From the NCBI RefSeq assembly GCF_012927405.1, contig NZ_JABBGM010000001.1:378001-442000 (forward strand): DNA of 64,000 nucleotides. Direction: 5' to 3'. This document shows, in pieces, positions 39,891 through 50,580 of this stretch (position 1 is its first letter; each line of letters opens with the position of its first letter). Below the pieces are notes generated by a model. The model did no database searches and was not told where the DNA came from. It saw nothing but the letters and a program-made list of their open reading frames with translations. This DNA comes from Novosphingobium olei. GTDB lineage: Bacteria > Pseudomonadota > Alphaproteobacteria > Sphingomonadales > Sphingomonadaceae. The position numbers and the translations under genes were made by a program.

Positions 39891-41834
39891 ATGTCGCGTA
39901 CCCCAGCCGGAACACCAGCCAACCCCAAGGGCGCCGAGCGCTTCAACGAGGACAAGGCGACGTACGCCGTGCGCGGGGCCGAGCAGCCTGACATCGAAGC
40001 GGGCGTCGCTGCAATCCGCGAGGTGGTGCAGACGCTGAAGCCGAAGCCGGGCGTCTATCGCATGCAGGATGCGCGTGGCGACGTGCTCTATGTCGGCAAG
40101 GCGCGCGCGCTGAAGAACCGCGTGGCCAACTACACGCAGGTCGACCGGCTTTCCAACCGGCTGCGGCGCATGGTCAGCCAGACGCGCAGCATGACGATCG
40201 TCACGACCAATTCCGAGGCAGAGGCGCTGCTGCTGGAAGCGCAGCTGATCAAGCGCTACCGGCCGCCGTACAACGTGCTGCTGCGCGACGACAAGTCGTT
40301 TCCGTTCATCCTGCTGCGCGCCGATCACGCCTATCCACGGATCATGAAGCACCGGGGGGCGCGGCGGGCCAAGGGCAATTATTACGGACCGTTCGCCAGC
40401 GCCGGCAGCGTCAACACCACGATCAATGCGCTGCAGAAGCTGTTCCTGCTGCGCAGCTGCAACGACGGCTTCATGGCGCGGCGCGACCGGCCCTGCCTGC
40501 TCTACCAGATCAAGCGCTGCAGCGCCCCCTGTGTCGGCCGCATCGACGAGGAATCGTATGCCGAGCTTGTGCGCCAGGCGAAGGACTTCCTGGGCGGCAG
40601 GTCGGGCGCCGTGCAGAAGGAGATCGAGGCGCAGATGGCAGAAGCGGCCGAGGCGCTCGATTTCGAACGCGCTGCCATGCTGCGCGACCGGCTCCGGGCG
40701 GCGACCTTCATCCAGGGCAGCCAGGCGATCAATGCGGAAGGGGTCGGCAATGCCGATGTCTTCGCGCTGGCAGCCAAGGGCGGACAGATCGGGATCCAGG
40801 CCTTCTTCATCCGCGGCGGCCAGAACTGGGGGCACCGAGCCTTCTTCCCCAGCCATACCGAAGGTCTGGACGAGGGCGAGGTGCTGACGGCCTTTCTGGC
40901 GCAATTCTACGAGGAAGTGCCGCCACCCCGGCTGATCCTGGTCGATCGCGACCTGCCGGAATGCGAGCTTCTGGCCGAGGCGCTGTCCGTTCCGGCAGGC
41001 GGCAAGGTGGAGATTTCCGTGCCGCAGCGTGGCGATCGGCGCCGGCTGATGGAGCAGGCGAGCCGCAATGCCGTCGAGGCGCTCGACCGCCGCATGGCCG
41101 AGAGCGGGACCAAGGCGCGGGTCAACCGCGAGATGGCCGAGTTCCTCGAGCTTTCGGAAGTGCCGCAGCGGATCGAGATCTACGACAACAGCCACATCCA
41201 GGGCACCAATGCGCTGGGCGCGATGGTCGTCGCGGGGCCCGAAGGATTCCTCAAGGGCCAGTACCGCAAGTGGAACATCAAGTCGGCGCAGACCGACGAC
41301 GATTTCGGGATGATGCGCGAAGTGATGCGCCGCCGCTTTTCGCGCGCACAGGAAGAGGATCCCGACCGTGAGAACGGCATGTGGCCGGACCTGGTGCTGA
41401 TCGATGGCGGCAAGGGACAGATGAGCGCGGTCAAGGAAGCGCTGGACGAGATCGGCGTGGAGGACGTGCCGCTGATCGCGATCGCGAAAGGCCCGCACCA
41501 CGGCCGCGAAGGGCGCGAGGTGTTCCACTTCCCCGATGGCCGCGAAAAGATGCTGCCGGTGAATTCGCCCGTGCTGTTTCACCTGCAGCGCCTGCGCGAC
41601 GAGGTCCATCGCTTTGCCATCGGCGCGCATCGCGAAAAGCGCAGCCGGGCGATCACGGCGAGTCCGCTCGACGAGATTCCGGGCATCGGCCCTGCGCGCA
41701 AGCGGGCCTTGCTGCTGCACTTCGGAACGGCGGGGAAGGTCCGCGCGGCAAGCCTGGAAGATCTGCAGCGCGCGCCCGGGGTGAGCGGGACCGTGGCGCA
41801 GACCGTGTATGACTTTTACCACCCGAGCGGCTGA
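39891..41834 (+). CDS. uvrC: UvrABC system protein C (excinuclease subunit C)
   Basis: 647 aa. N-terminal GIY-YIG nuclease (PGVYRMQDARGDVLYVGKARALKNRVANY), UVR/UvrB-binding helix (QKEIEAQMAEAAEALDFERAAMLRDRL), RNase-H-like endonuclease domain (EIYDNSHIQGTNALGAM, LVLIDGGKGQMSA) and terminal HhH pair (ITASPLDEIPGIGPARKRALL). It makes both incisions in nucleotide excision repair. The ATG at 39891 gives a normal length; an ATG at 39819 is also in frame. Confidence 0.97.
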   Translation: MSRTPAGTPANPKGAERFNEDKATYAVRGAEQPDIEAGVAAIREVVQTLKPKPGVYRMQDARGDVLYVGKARALKNRVANYTQVDRLSNRLRRMVSQTRSMTIVTTNSEAEALLLEAQLIKRYRPPYNVLLRDDKSFPFILLRADHAYPRIMKHRGARRAKGNYYGPFASAGSVNTTINALQKLFLLRSCNDGFMARRDRPCLLYQIKRCSAPCVGRIDEESYAELVRQAKDFLGGRSGAVQKEIEAQMAEAAEALDFERAAMLRDRLRAATFIQGSQAINAEGVGNADVFALAAKGGQIGIQAFFIRGGQNWGHRAFFPSHTEGLDEGEVLTAFLAQFYEEVPPPRLILVDRDLPECELLAEALSVPAGGKVEISVPQRGDRRRLMEQASRNAVEALDRRMAESGTKARVNREMAEFLELSEVPQRIEIYDNSHIQGTNALGAMVVAGPEGFLKGQYRKWNIKSAQTDDDFGMMREVMRRRFSRAQEEDPDRENGMWPDLVLIDGGKGQMSAVKEALDEIGVEDVPLIAIAKGPHHGREGREVFHFPDGREKMLPVNSPVLFHLQRLRDEVHRFAIGAHREKRSRAITASPLDEIPGIGPARKRALLLHFGTAGKVRAASLEDLQRAPGVSGTVAQTVYDFYHPSG

Positions 41835-41991
41835 GAACTAGCGTTACGGACCCGCGCGATACGTACCATTACGGTAAGTGTCAGGTTAACCCCCCTTGTT
41901 GAAGGCATGGCGACGTCGATGAACGATAGTGGCCTTGCTGTGGGACAAGTGCGCGATGCCGTCGGCATCGGCCGAAGCGGGGACGGGTTCG

Positions 41992-42915
41992 ATGAAGAAA
42001 GCGGGATGGGCAGGGGTGAGCGTCGCTGCATTGGCGCTCTTGATGCAGGCACCGATGGCGCAGGCGCAGGCCGCGAATGGAGTCGGTTCGCCGTTCGAGC
42101 TGACGTTCTGGCAGTCGATCGGTTCGAGCGAGGACGCATCGCTTTATGAAGCCTATCTCCAGCAATATCCGCAGGGTACGTTTGCCGCTCTGGCACGCGC
42201 GAAGGTGCAGATGCTGCGACACGTGCCGGCGGGCACGCAGGCCCCGCTGACGCAGGCGGCAACGGCAGCCCCCGCTGCGGCGCAGCCGCCGGCCACGCCC
42301 GTAGCGAACCCCGTGGCAAGCCCGGCCGTCGCCGCGCCTGCCCCGGCGCCGTCTGCATCCTCGAACGGGCCAGCGCTGGCGATGGCCTCGCCGGTCGGCG
42401 TTCCCGGTGGCCTGCCGGTTTCGGCGGCCGCTGCCGCTGGTGCCGGCGCCACGCTGGGGCAGATGCTGGCCGATCTGGCGCATACGCAGGAAACCCCGGC
42501 CGCCGGGACGGCTGCGCCGGCAACCCTGCCGGCTGCGGTCGCGCCGGTATCGCCGATATCGTCGCGCTATGCCCTGCCGCCGCATCCGCAGATGGTTTCG
42601 GTTCCGGAACTCATCCTTCCGGCAAGCTTCTGCTCCGCCGAGGATCGCAACCGCTATCACGACACGATCTACCGGCCGGCGGTCGACGCCGCCAAGCGCA
42701 ACAACGATGCGGCGGTGGCCTATCTCAAGACACTGCAGGGCATCTACGACGGCTATGACCTGGGCAAGGATACCGAGGCGATGAACGCGCTTGCCGCCGA
42801 GGCGCGCGCCTATCAAGCCGATGCGGCGACGACGTTCTCGCAGCAGGCCGCGCTGGTCCGCGCCTTCGACGAGCTGATGGCCGTACCGGTCGCACCTTGC
42901 GCCGGGGCGAAGTGA
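41992..42915 (+). CDS. Secreted unknown protein with Ala/Pro-rich linker
   Basis: 307 aa. Signal peptide MKKAGWAGVSVAALALLMQAPMAQAQA; then FELTFWQSIGSSEDASLYEAYLQQYPQGTFAALAR, a short motif seen at the end of caspase-like and SEL1 proteins. A 130-residue Ala/Pro/Val-rich linker follows, then a helical C-terminal domain with two cysteines (ASFCSAEDRNRYHDTIYRPAVDAAKRNN ... APCAG). Function unknown. The next gene starts 3 bases after it and also encodes a secreted protein, so they are probably a pair. Confidence 0.8.
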   Translation: MKKAGWAGVSVAALALLMQAPMAQAQAANGVGSPFELTFWQSIGSSEDASLYEAYLQQYPQGTFAALARAKVQMLRHVPAGTQAPLTQAATAAPAAAQPPATPVANPVASPAVAAPAPAPSASSNGPALAMASPVGVPGGLPVSAAAAAGAGATLGQMLADLAHTQETPAAGTAAPATLPAAVAPVSPISSRYALPPHPQMVSVPELILPASFCSAEDRNRYHDTIYRPAVDAAKRNNDAAVAYLKTLQGIYDGYDLGKDTEAMNALAAEARAYQADAATTFSQQAALVRAFDELMAVPVAPCAGAK

Positions 42916-42917
42916 CG

Positions 42918-43397
42918 ATGCGCGGCAAGGCAGTGCTCGCGGCGCTGGGAGCAGTCGCCACGCTTTCTGCGCAAACGGCGAGCGCACAGGCGTGCGGCGC
43001 CGACAGCGGTACTGCGGAGCTCGTCCGCTCGGGCAAGCTGATCGAGTTCGAAACCTTGATGATGGCGGTGTCGCTGCGCTGCGCGCGCGCCGGGGTCGAC
43101 CTTCGCCCCGTGTACGAAGGCATGCTCAGCGTGAATGCTGCACGCTTCAACGGCGCGCATGAGGCGGTCCAGCGGCTGTTCGGGACGACACGGGGGACCG
43201 GCTACGATCGGTACGTGACCCAGGTGGCCAACCGTTATGGCGGCGGGGCAACCGATCCGCAGAAGTGCGCGATGTTCCGCGCCGTGGCTGCCACCTTGGC
43301 CAATCCGGCAAGCGACCCACGCGCGCTGCCCGCCGTCGCCGACGCGATGATCGCTGCGCCCGTATTGCGCGATATGCTCTGCCCCGCTGGCCGCTGA
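42918..43397 (+). CDS. Secreted unknown protein with conserved-looking cysteines
   Basis: 159 aa. Signal peptide (KAVLAALGAVATLSAQTASAQA), then a helical domain with four cysteines (ACGADSG, SLRCARAG, PQKCAMF, DMLCPAG) that could form two disulfides in the periplasm. The ATG at 42918 lies 3 bases after the upstream stop. I recognise no family. Confidence 0.75.
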   Translation: MRGKAVLAALGAVATLSAQTASAQACGADSGTAELVRSGKLIEFETLMMAVSLRCARAGVDLRPVYEGMLSVNAARFNGAHEAVQRLFGTTRGTGYDRYVTQVANRYGGGATDPQKCAMFRAVAATLANPASDPRALPAVADAMIAAPVLRDMLCPAGR

Positions 43398-43428
43398 AAA
43401 GCCGACCAACGCAATCCGCTGTGACAGG

Positions 43429-43451
43429 AACCAGCCCCTATACGGCTGGTT
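43429..43451 (+). promoter_or_regulatory. Hairpin in the leader of the heme-oxygenase-like gene
   Basis: AACCAGCC-CCTATAC-GGCTGGTT, a perfect 8-bp stem with no T-run, lies between 43397 and the start at 43490. Either a stop signal for the upstream gene or a leader element. Confidence 0.35.
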
Positions 43452-43489
43452 ACCTTGAGTAAGATATTGTCGCAGAACGGATTTTTGAA

Positions 43490-44380
43490 ATGGCCAGTTT
43501 GCCCGATGCGATCGCTTCGCGGTCGCAGTTCCTCAACGACGCCTTCCAGCGACGACTCGCCCACTGGAACCGGGAGAGGCTGGCGCCCGCGATGCCGACG
43601 AAGGATTGGGCGGATCGTCTCCATCTCGACCATGTGATGCTGCGTCTGGAAGGCGCGTTCCTGGAGGAATTGCGCGCGCAGGTCGTCGATGAAGCGGCGC
43701 GGGTGCCGACAGATCCGGATGGCTTCATCGCTTGGTTCGAGGGCCTGTTAAAGGATGGGCCGGGGCAGGGCGATGCTCTGTTCCCGTGGATCGCGAACGA
43801 GGCGGAGCGAAGCGACATCTGCTGGTTCCTTGAACAGGAAGCTGCCGGTGAAGCCGGTTTCGACGATCTCGTCGCCATGACGCAGGTAAAGCTGCCTACG
43901 AGCGCGAAGATGGAACTGGCGCGCAATTACTGGGACGAAATGGGTCGGGGCAATGTCAAGGGCATGCACGGTCCGATGCTGAACGGTCTGGTCGAGACGC
44001 TGGATCTGGATCCCACGATCGAAAAGACCTGCTGGGAAAGCCTGGCGCTCGCCAACGCGATGACGGCAATGGCCAGCAGCCGCCGCTACGCCTGGCATAG
44101 CGTTGGCGCGCTGGGGGTGATCGAACTGACGGCGCCCGGGCGCTCAGCCTGCACCGCGGAGGGGCTGCGGCGGATTGGCCTCAGCGAAAAGGAGCGGCGG
44201 TATTTCTCGCTGCATGCCGTGCTCGACGTGAAGCATTCGGAAGACTGGAACCGCGAAGCGATCCGGCCGTCGGTCGATGAAGATCCCGCCCGCGCCACGG
44301 CCATGGCAGAGGGGGCGTTGATCCGTTTGCGATGCGGCGAACGCTGCTTCGATCGCTACCGCTCTGTCCTGTGGAACTGA
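43490..44380 (+). CDS. Heme-oxygenase-like fold protein (iron-containing redox enzyme family)
   Basis: 296 aa all-helical protein matching the haem_oxygenase_2-type family, which includes diiron oxidases/oxygenases (HDOs). Possible ligands in order: Glu115/Glu117/Glu121 (WFLEQEAAGEAGFDDL), Asp149/Glu150 and His160 (YWDEMGRGNVKGMHG), Glu212, His242, Asp246 and His249 (LHAVLDVKHSEDW). This acid-and-His set is what an HDO needs. It has no partner gene: the preceding gene is a secreted unknown and tesB is convergent. Substrate unknown. Confidence 0.8.
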   Translation: MASLPDAIASRSQFLNDAFQRRLAHWNRERLAPAMPTKDWADRLHLDHVMLRLEGAFLEELRAQVVDEAARVPTDPDGFIAWFEGLLKDGPGQGDALFPWIANEAERSDICWFLEQEAAGEAGFDDLVAMTQVKLPTSAKMELARNYWDEMGRGNVKGMHGPMLNGLVETLDLDPTIEKTCWESLALANAMTAMASSRRYAWHSVGALGVIELTAPGRSACTAEGLRRIGLSEKERRYFSLHAVLDVKHSEDWNREAIRPSVDEDPARATAMAEGALIRLRCGERCFDRYRSVLWN

Positions 44381-44384
44381 TCGA

Positions 44385-45290
44385 TCAGGATTTCGACTTT
44401 GGAGCGATCGGCCGGATCAGTCCTTCCTGAGTCACGTTGGCCACCAAGCGCCCGTCCTGCGCATAGATGCGGCCGCTGTTGAAACCGCGGGCGCGGCCTG
44501 CCCAGTTGCTTTCGCAGGTGTAGAGCAGCCACTCGTCCGCGCGGAAATCGTCGTGGAACCAGATGGCGTGGTCCAGGCTGGCCGACATGATTGTGCCTTT
44601 CGCCCAGCTTAGCTCCGCATGGGGCAGGACGCAGGTGGATAGCAGGGTCATGTCGCTCGCATAAGCGAGCACGGCGCGGTGGATCTTGGGATCATCGGGC
44701 AGCGGGGCCGCCGCGCGGAACCAGACGTTCGAGACCGGCGCGCGGGCTTCTTCCTGCATCCAGTGCAGTGGATCGAGCGGGCGCAATTCAATCGGGCGTG
44801 GGCGTGCCGGGCCGCGCGGGGTTCGTCCGGCAGCGATTGCCGCCTGCCGCCGCAAGGTCGCTTCATTCGCCAGCGTTTCAGGCCCCGCGACATCGGGCAT
44901 GGGAGCCGCATGCCATGCGCCTTCCTCGCGCTTGTGGAACGAGGCAAGCATATTGAGGATCGTCTGACCCTGCTGGCTGGCGACGATCCTGCGGTTGGAA
45001 AAGCTGCCACCATCAAGATCCCGCTCCACGCGGAAGTCGATCTCGTAATCCTCGTTGCCGCCGCGGACGAAGTAGGCGTGCAGCGAATGCACAGGGCGAT
45101 CGGCGGGCACAGTGAGTTCGGCCGAGGCGAGCGCCTGACCGATGACCTGTCCGCCGAAGACGCGGCCGACGCCGCCTTTCTTGCGCTTGCCCCGGAAGCG
45201 GTCGCCCCCGCGATCCTCGACGTTCAGCAGATCGAGCATGTCGGCGACAAGTTCTTCGGGCGACGGGGCGATGAAGGATTCGTTGCTCAT
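44385..45290 (-). CDS. tesB: Acyl-CoA thioesterase II
   Basis: 301 aa double hot-dog thioesterase: GGQVIGQALASAELTV and VHSLHAYFVRGGN in the first half, SLDHAIWFHDDFRADEWLLY in the second, with the catalytic Asp-Gln-Thr/Ser network region. It hydrolyses medium- to long-chain acyl-CoA. The gene is preceded by an 18-base palindrome and separated from hppA by a strong terminator, so it is expressed on its own. Confidence 0.95.
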   Translation of the reverse strand: MSNESFIAPSPEELVADMLDLLNVEDRGGDRFRGKRKKGGVGRVFGGQVIGQALASAELTVPADRPVHSLHAYFVRGGNEDYEIDFRVERDLDGGSFSNRRIVASQQGQTILNMLASFHKREEGAWHAAPMPDVAGPETLANEATLRRQAAIAAGRTPRGPARPRPIELRPLDPLHWMQEEARAPVSNVWFRAAAPLPDDPKIHRAVLAYASDMTLLSTCVLPHAELSWAKGTIMSASLDHAIWFHDDFRADEWLLYTCESNWAGRARGFNSGRIYAQDGRLVANVTQEGLIRPIAPKSKS

Positions 45291-45308
45291 TGCAACTCGA
45301 TGCTACGC

Positions 45309-45326
45309 GTTGACGTTTACGTCAAC
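45309..45326. promoter_or_regulatory. Palindromic operator upstream of tesB
   Basis: GTTGACGT-TT-ACGTCAAC, two perfect 8-base arms, lies 18 bases upstream of the tesB start codon. The TTGACGT/ACGTCAA core is like operators of acyl-CoA-sensing regulators, although the binding protein is not identified here. Confidence 0.65.
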
Positions 45327-45351
45327 CGCGCGTGTGCATGGCGTGCGGTCC

Positions 45352-45392
45352 AAAAAAGCCAACCCCCGCCGGTCCTGCGACCGGCGGGGGTT
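45352..45392 (-). terminator. Strong Rho-independent terminator of hppA
   Basis: On the minus strand AACCCCCGCCGGTC pairs perfectly (14 bp) with GACCGGCGGGGGTT around GCAG, followed by GGC and TTTTTT. It ends hppA transcription before tesB. Confidence 0.95.
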
Positions 45393-45430
45393 GCACCCTC
45401 TCCCCAACTCGGGGCGTCTGCCGCGCGGGT

Positions 45431-47527
<2,097 letters not shown>

Positions 47528-47636
47528 TTTGGCATCCCCCTTATTCAAACGGCCTTGAAAGCCGCACCCCGTCGTTGCGGGTTGGCAGGGAAGCTATAGG
47601 TTTATGGCAGGCCTGCAAGCCTTTCGATGATCTGCG

Positions 47637-48515
47637 TCAATCGTGCAAATAACCGAGCGTGCCAGCCGGAGGATTGCCGTCGAGCAGCAGGGGATGGTCG
47701 ACTTGTACCAACGCCCGTCCGATGCAGTGGGCCGCCACCGGCGGGACAGTTCCGGCGGGCAAGGTGAATAGCAATTCGTAGTCGTCTCCCCAGCGCAGTG
47801 CATCGTCTATGCGATCGGCGGGGAGGGCAGGAACCACGGGAATCAGTGAAAGGTCGAGCGCCAGCGTGACGGCGCTCGCCTGCGCCAGCCGGGCAGCATC
47901 GATCAGCAGGCCGTCCGACACGTCCATGATCGTGCTGACAAGCGGGGCGAGGGCGCGCCCTTCGGCAAGGCGCGGGACAGGGCGGCGGAAAGCGGTCGTG
48001 TCCACATCGCCAAGGCCGTCGCGCAAGGCCTCGAACCCCAGCATCGCCGCTCCGACCGGGCCGGTCAGCCACAGGCTGTCACCCACATTCGCTCCAGATC
48101 GGGCCGGGACGGGATCGCAGGTGGCGCGGCCGAGTGCCGTCAGCCCGAAGGTGCGCCTTCCGGCGCCGCCCGTTGTATCGCCGCCCAGCAGCGGCACATC
48201 GTAGACGCGGAGCACCTCGTGCAGGCCTTCGAGGAAGCGGCTGTCATCATCGCCCAGCGCGTAGCCCAGCAATACGCCAAGCGGCTCCGCGCCCTTGGCG
48301 GCGAGGTCGGAAAGATTGGTTGCTACCAGCTTCCAGGCGATGTCGGCGGGATCCTGCCCGGGCAACCAGTGGACGCCCTCCACCATCGCGTCATGGGTGA
48401 GGACAAGCGTCTCGCTGCCCAGACGCAGCACGGCGCAATCATCGGCCAGCCCGCGCGCGGCAGGATGGGTGGCGAGGCCGCGCAGCGCGGCGATGAAGTC
48501 GGCCTCGCCCGCCAT
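47637..48515 (-). CDS. thiL: Thiamine-monophosphate kinase
   Basis: 292 aa. ATP- and Mg-binding motifs GLADDCAVLRLG, LVLTHDAMVEGVHW, and LGGDTTG, MDVSDGLLIDAARLAQAS, WGDDYELLF are all in place. It makes thiamine diphosphate, the cofactor of the E1 enzyme at 7707 among others. Its ATG is 5 bases after the stop of an enoyl-CoA hydratase gene, so the two are co-transcribed; hppA follows after 109 bp. Confidence 0.96.
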   Translation of the reverse strand: MAGEADFIAALRGLATHPAARGLADDCAVLRLGSETLVLTHDAMVEGVHWLPGQDPADIAWKLVATNLSDLAAKGAEPLGVLLGYALGDDDSRFLEGLHEVLRVYDVPLLGGDTTGGAGRRTFGLTALGRATCDPVPARSGANVGDSLWLTGPVGAAMLGFEALRDGLGDVDTTAFRRPVPRLAEGRALAPLVSTIMDVSDGLLIDAARLAQASAVTLALDLSLIPVVPALPADRIDDALRWGDDYELLFTLPAGTVPPVAAHCIGRALVQVDHPLLLDGNPPAGTLGYLHD

Positions 48516-48520
48516 GAACG

Positions 48521-49327
48521 TTAGTCTCCGGTGAAATTGGGCGCGCGCTTTTCGAGGATCGCGGCGACCGCTTCGGCGTGATCCTTGGTTTCGTGCGCGA
48601 TCGCCTGGTAGGCGGCGGACAGTTCGAGCACGTCGTGCGCGCGGCCGTGCTGGGCTTCGCGCAGCAGCTTCTTGGTGAGGCGCAGCGCGCGCGGCGAATT
48701 GGCAGCGATTTCGTTGGCGATGCCGACGGCGGTTTCGATGAGATCGGCGTCGGGCACGACAGTGCCGACGAGGCCGATGCTCTGCGCATAGGCGGCATCG
48801 AACGTGCGTCCGGTGAGGAACAGTTCGGCGGCCTTCGAATAGCCGACGATCTTCTGCAGCGTCCACGCCCCGCCATCGCCGGGCACGATGCCGACCTTGA
48901 TGAAGCTTGCGGCCATCTTTGCGCTTTCTGCGGCGACGCGAATGTCGCACAGGCAGGCAAGGTCGAGCCCCAAGCCGATGGCGTGGCCGTTGATCGCGGC
49001 GATCATCGGGATTTCGCAGTCGAGCATGGCACGCGTCGCACGCTGCACGCCCCGGCGGTAGTTCGCACGGGTCGAGTCGGGCTGGTCCAGAACGCCGATG
49101 CCCTGGCGCTCCTTCATGCCCTTGATGTTTCCACCGCTTGAAAAGGCGCGGCCCGATCCGGTGAGCACGATCGCGCTGACCGAGCGATCGTTGCCGAGCT
49201 GGAAGAAAGTGTCGACGATATTGTCGCAATCCTCGAGCGTGCCGATCGCATTCATCGATTCAGGGCGGCTCATCGTGAGGATGGCGACGCGGCCACGGCG
49301 CTCGACGGATAGGAACGGACTGGTCAT
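48521..49327 (-). CDS. Enoyl-CoA hydratase/isomerase family protein
   Basis: 268 aa. Crotonase features: VAILTMSRPESMNAIGTLED, oxyanion loop GSGRAFSSGGNIKGM and INGHAIGLGLDLACLCDIRVA, and IVPGDGGAWTLQKIVGYSKA. The ATG at 49327 has AGGAG about 9 bases upstream; the longer upstream frame overlaps the divergent acyl-CoA dehydrogenase. Substrate unknown; the gene shares its 103-bp upstream region with the acyl-CoA dehydrogenase pair on the other strand. Confidence 0.93.
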   Translation of the reverse strand: MTSPFLSVERRGRVAILTMSRPESMNAIGTLEDCDNIVDTFFQLGNDRSVSAIVLTGSGRAFSSGGNIKGMKERQGIGVLDQPDSTRANYRRGVQRATRAMLDCEIPMIAAINGHAIGLGLDLACLCDIRVAAESAKMAASFIKVGIVPGDGGAWTLQKIVGYSKAAELFLTGRTFDAAYAQSIGLVGTVVPDADLIETAVGIANEIAANSPRALRLTKKLLREAQHGRAHDVLELSAAYQAIAHETKDHAEAVAAILEKRAPNFTGD

Positions 49328-49430
49328 GGCAGCATCTCCTGTTTCTCGTTGCCTGAAAGGGTAATTCAACATCGTGAAAAACCGGCTTTCGGTTTGCGGT
49401 TGTGCGGGGGCTGCCATAGGCATCGCAGCG

Positions 49431-50570
49431 ATGCAAATATTCCCGCTTCACCCCTTCCGTCCGCAAGGTGACATTCCGGCGTTGCGCCAGCAGGTGCGCG
49501 CGCTGGTGGCCGAGCACGAACATCGCTGGACCCCGCTGCAGCGGGCGAACTGCTGGTTCAGCTTCGACCCCGAGTTTTCGCGCGCCATGGGCGCAGCGGG
49601 CCTGCTCGGGATGACTTGGCCCAAGCAGTACGGCGGCCACGAGCGGACCATGCTCGAACGCTATGTCGTGCTCGAGGAACTGCTTGCGGCAGGTGCGCCG
49701 GCCGGGCTGCACTGGATCGCCGACCGCCAGACGGGCGCGCTGCTCGTGCGCTATGGCACCGAGGCGCAGCGGGAGAAGTACCTGCCGGGCATGGCGCGCG
49801 GCGAGATCTATGCCTGCATCGGCCTGTCCGAGCCCAATTCGGGCTCCGACCTCGCCAGCGTGCGGACCTTCGCGAAGAAGACGAACGAGGGCTGGCTGGT
49901 CAACGGCCAGAAGGTCTGGACCAGCGGTGCGCACAAGAGCCATGCTGCGCTGACGTTGCTGCGCACCGAGGAAGGCAGCGAGCGCCAGCAGGGGCTGTCG
50001 CAGCTGATGATCGACCTCGACACGCCGGGGATCACGATCCGGCCGATCATCGACATGACCGGCACGCACCACTTCAACGAGATCTTCTTCGAGGACGTGC
50101 TGCTGCCGCACGACGCGCTGGTCGGTGTCGAAGGGCAGGGCTGGAGGCAGGTGACGGCCGAACTGGCGCTCGAACGATCAGGACCCGAACGGTATCTTTC
50201 GAGCCATGTCCTGCTCGTTGCGCTGATCGACGCGATCGGCCCGAATCCCGCTGACGAGATCGCCGAGCTGATCGGACGGCTTACCGCCGAAATGTGGACG
50301 CTGCGCCAGATGTCGATGTCGACCGCGGCCAAGCTCGACGCGGGCGAGGATCCGATCGTTGAGGCGGCGATCGTCAAGGACCTCGGCAATGCCTACGAAC
50401 AGGCGCTGCCGCGTCTGGTCCAGGCGGCGACCGATACGGATCTTGCGGGAAGCAGCGCGCTGTCCCAGCTGCTTGCCTATTACCTGCTGGCCGCGCCCAG
50501 CTTCTCGCTGCGCGGCGGTACGCCCGAAGTCCTGCGCGGGATCATTGCCAAGGGACTTGGGCTCCGGTGA
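49431..50570 (+). CDS. Acyl-CoA dehydrogenase, large/alpha subunit of a probable heteromer
   Basis: 379 aa. FAD-binding CIGLSEPNSGSDLASV, WLVNGQKVWTSGA, and C-terminal LRGGTPEVLRGIIAKGLGL; the catalytic Glu region is LRGGTPEVL. The gene is followed 10 bp later by a shorter acyl-CoA dehydrogenase (318 aa) that lacks several active-site motifs. Such pairs form alpha2beta2 enzymes, as in FadE-type steroid side-chain dehydrogenases. The ATG at 49431 lacks a strong ribosome binding site. Confidence 0.9.
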   Translation: MQIFPLHPFRPQGDIPALRQQVRALVAEHEHRWTPLQRANCWFSFDPEFSRAMGAAGLLGMTWPKQYGGHERTMLERYVVLEELLAAGAPAGLHWIADRQTGALLVRYGTEAQREKYLPGMARGEIYACIGLSEPNSGSDLASVRTFAKKTNEGWLVNGQKVWTSGAHKSHAALTLLRTEEGSERQQGLSQLMIDLDTPGITIRPIIDMTGTHHFNEIFFEDVLLPHDALVGVEGQGWRQVTAELALERSGPERYLSSHVLLVALIDAIGPNPADEIAELIGRLTAEMWTLRQMSMSTAAKLDAGEDPIVEAAIVKDLGNAYEQALPRLVQAATDTDLAGSSALSQLLAYYLLAAPSFSLRGGTPEVLRGIIAKGLGLR

Positions 50571-50580
50571 GGAATCTGGG

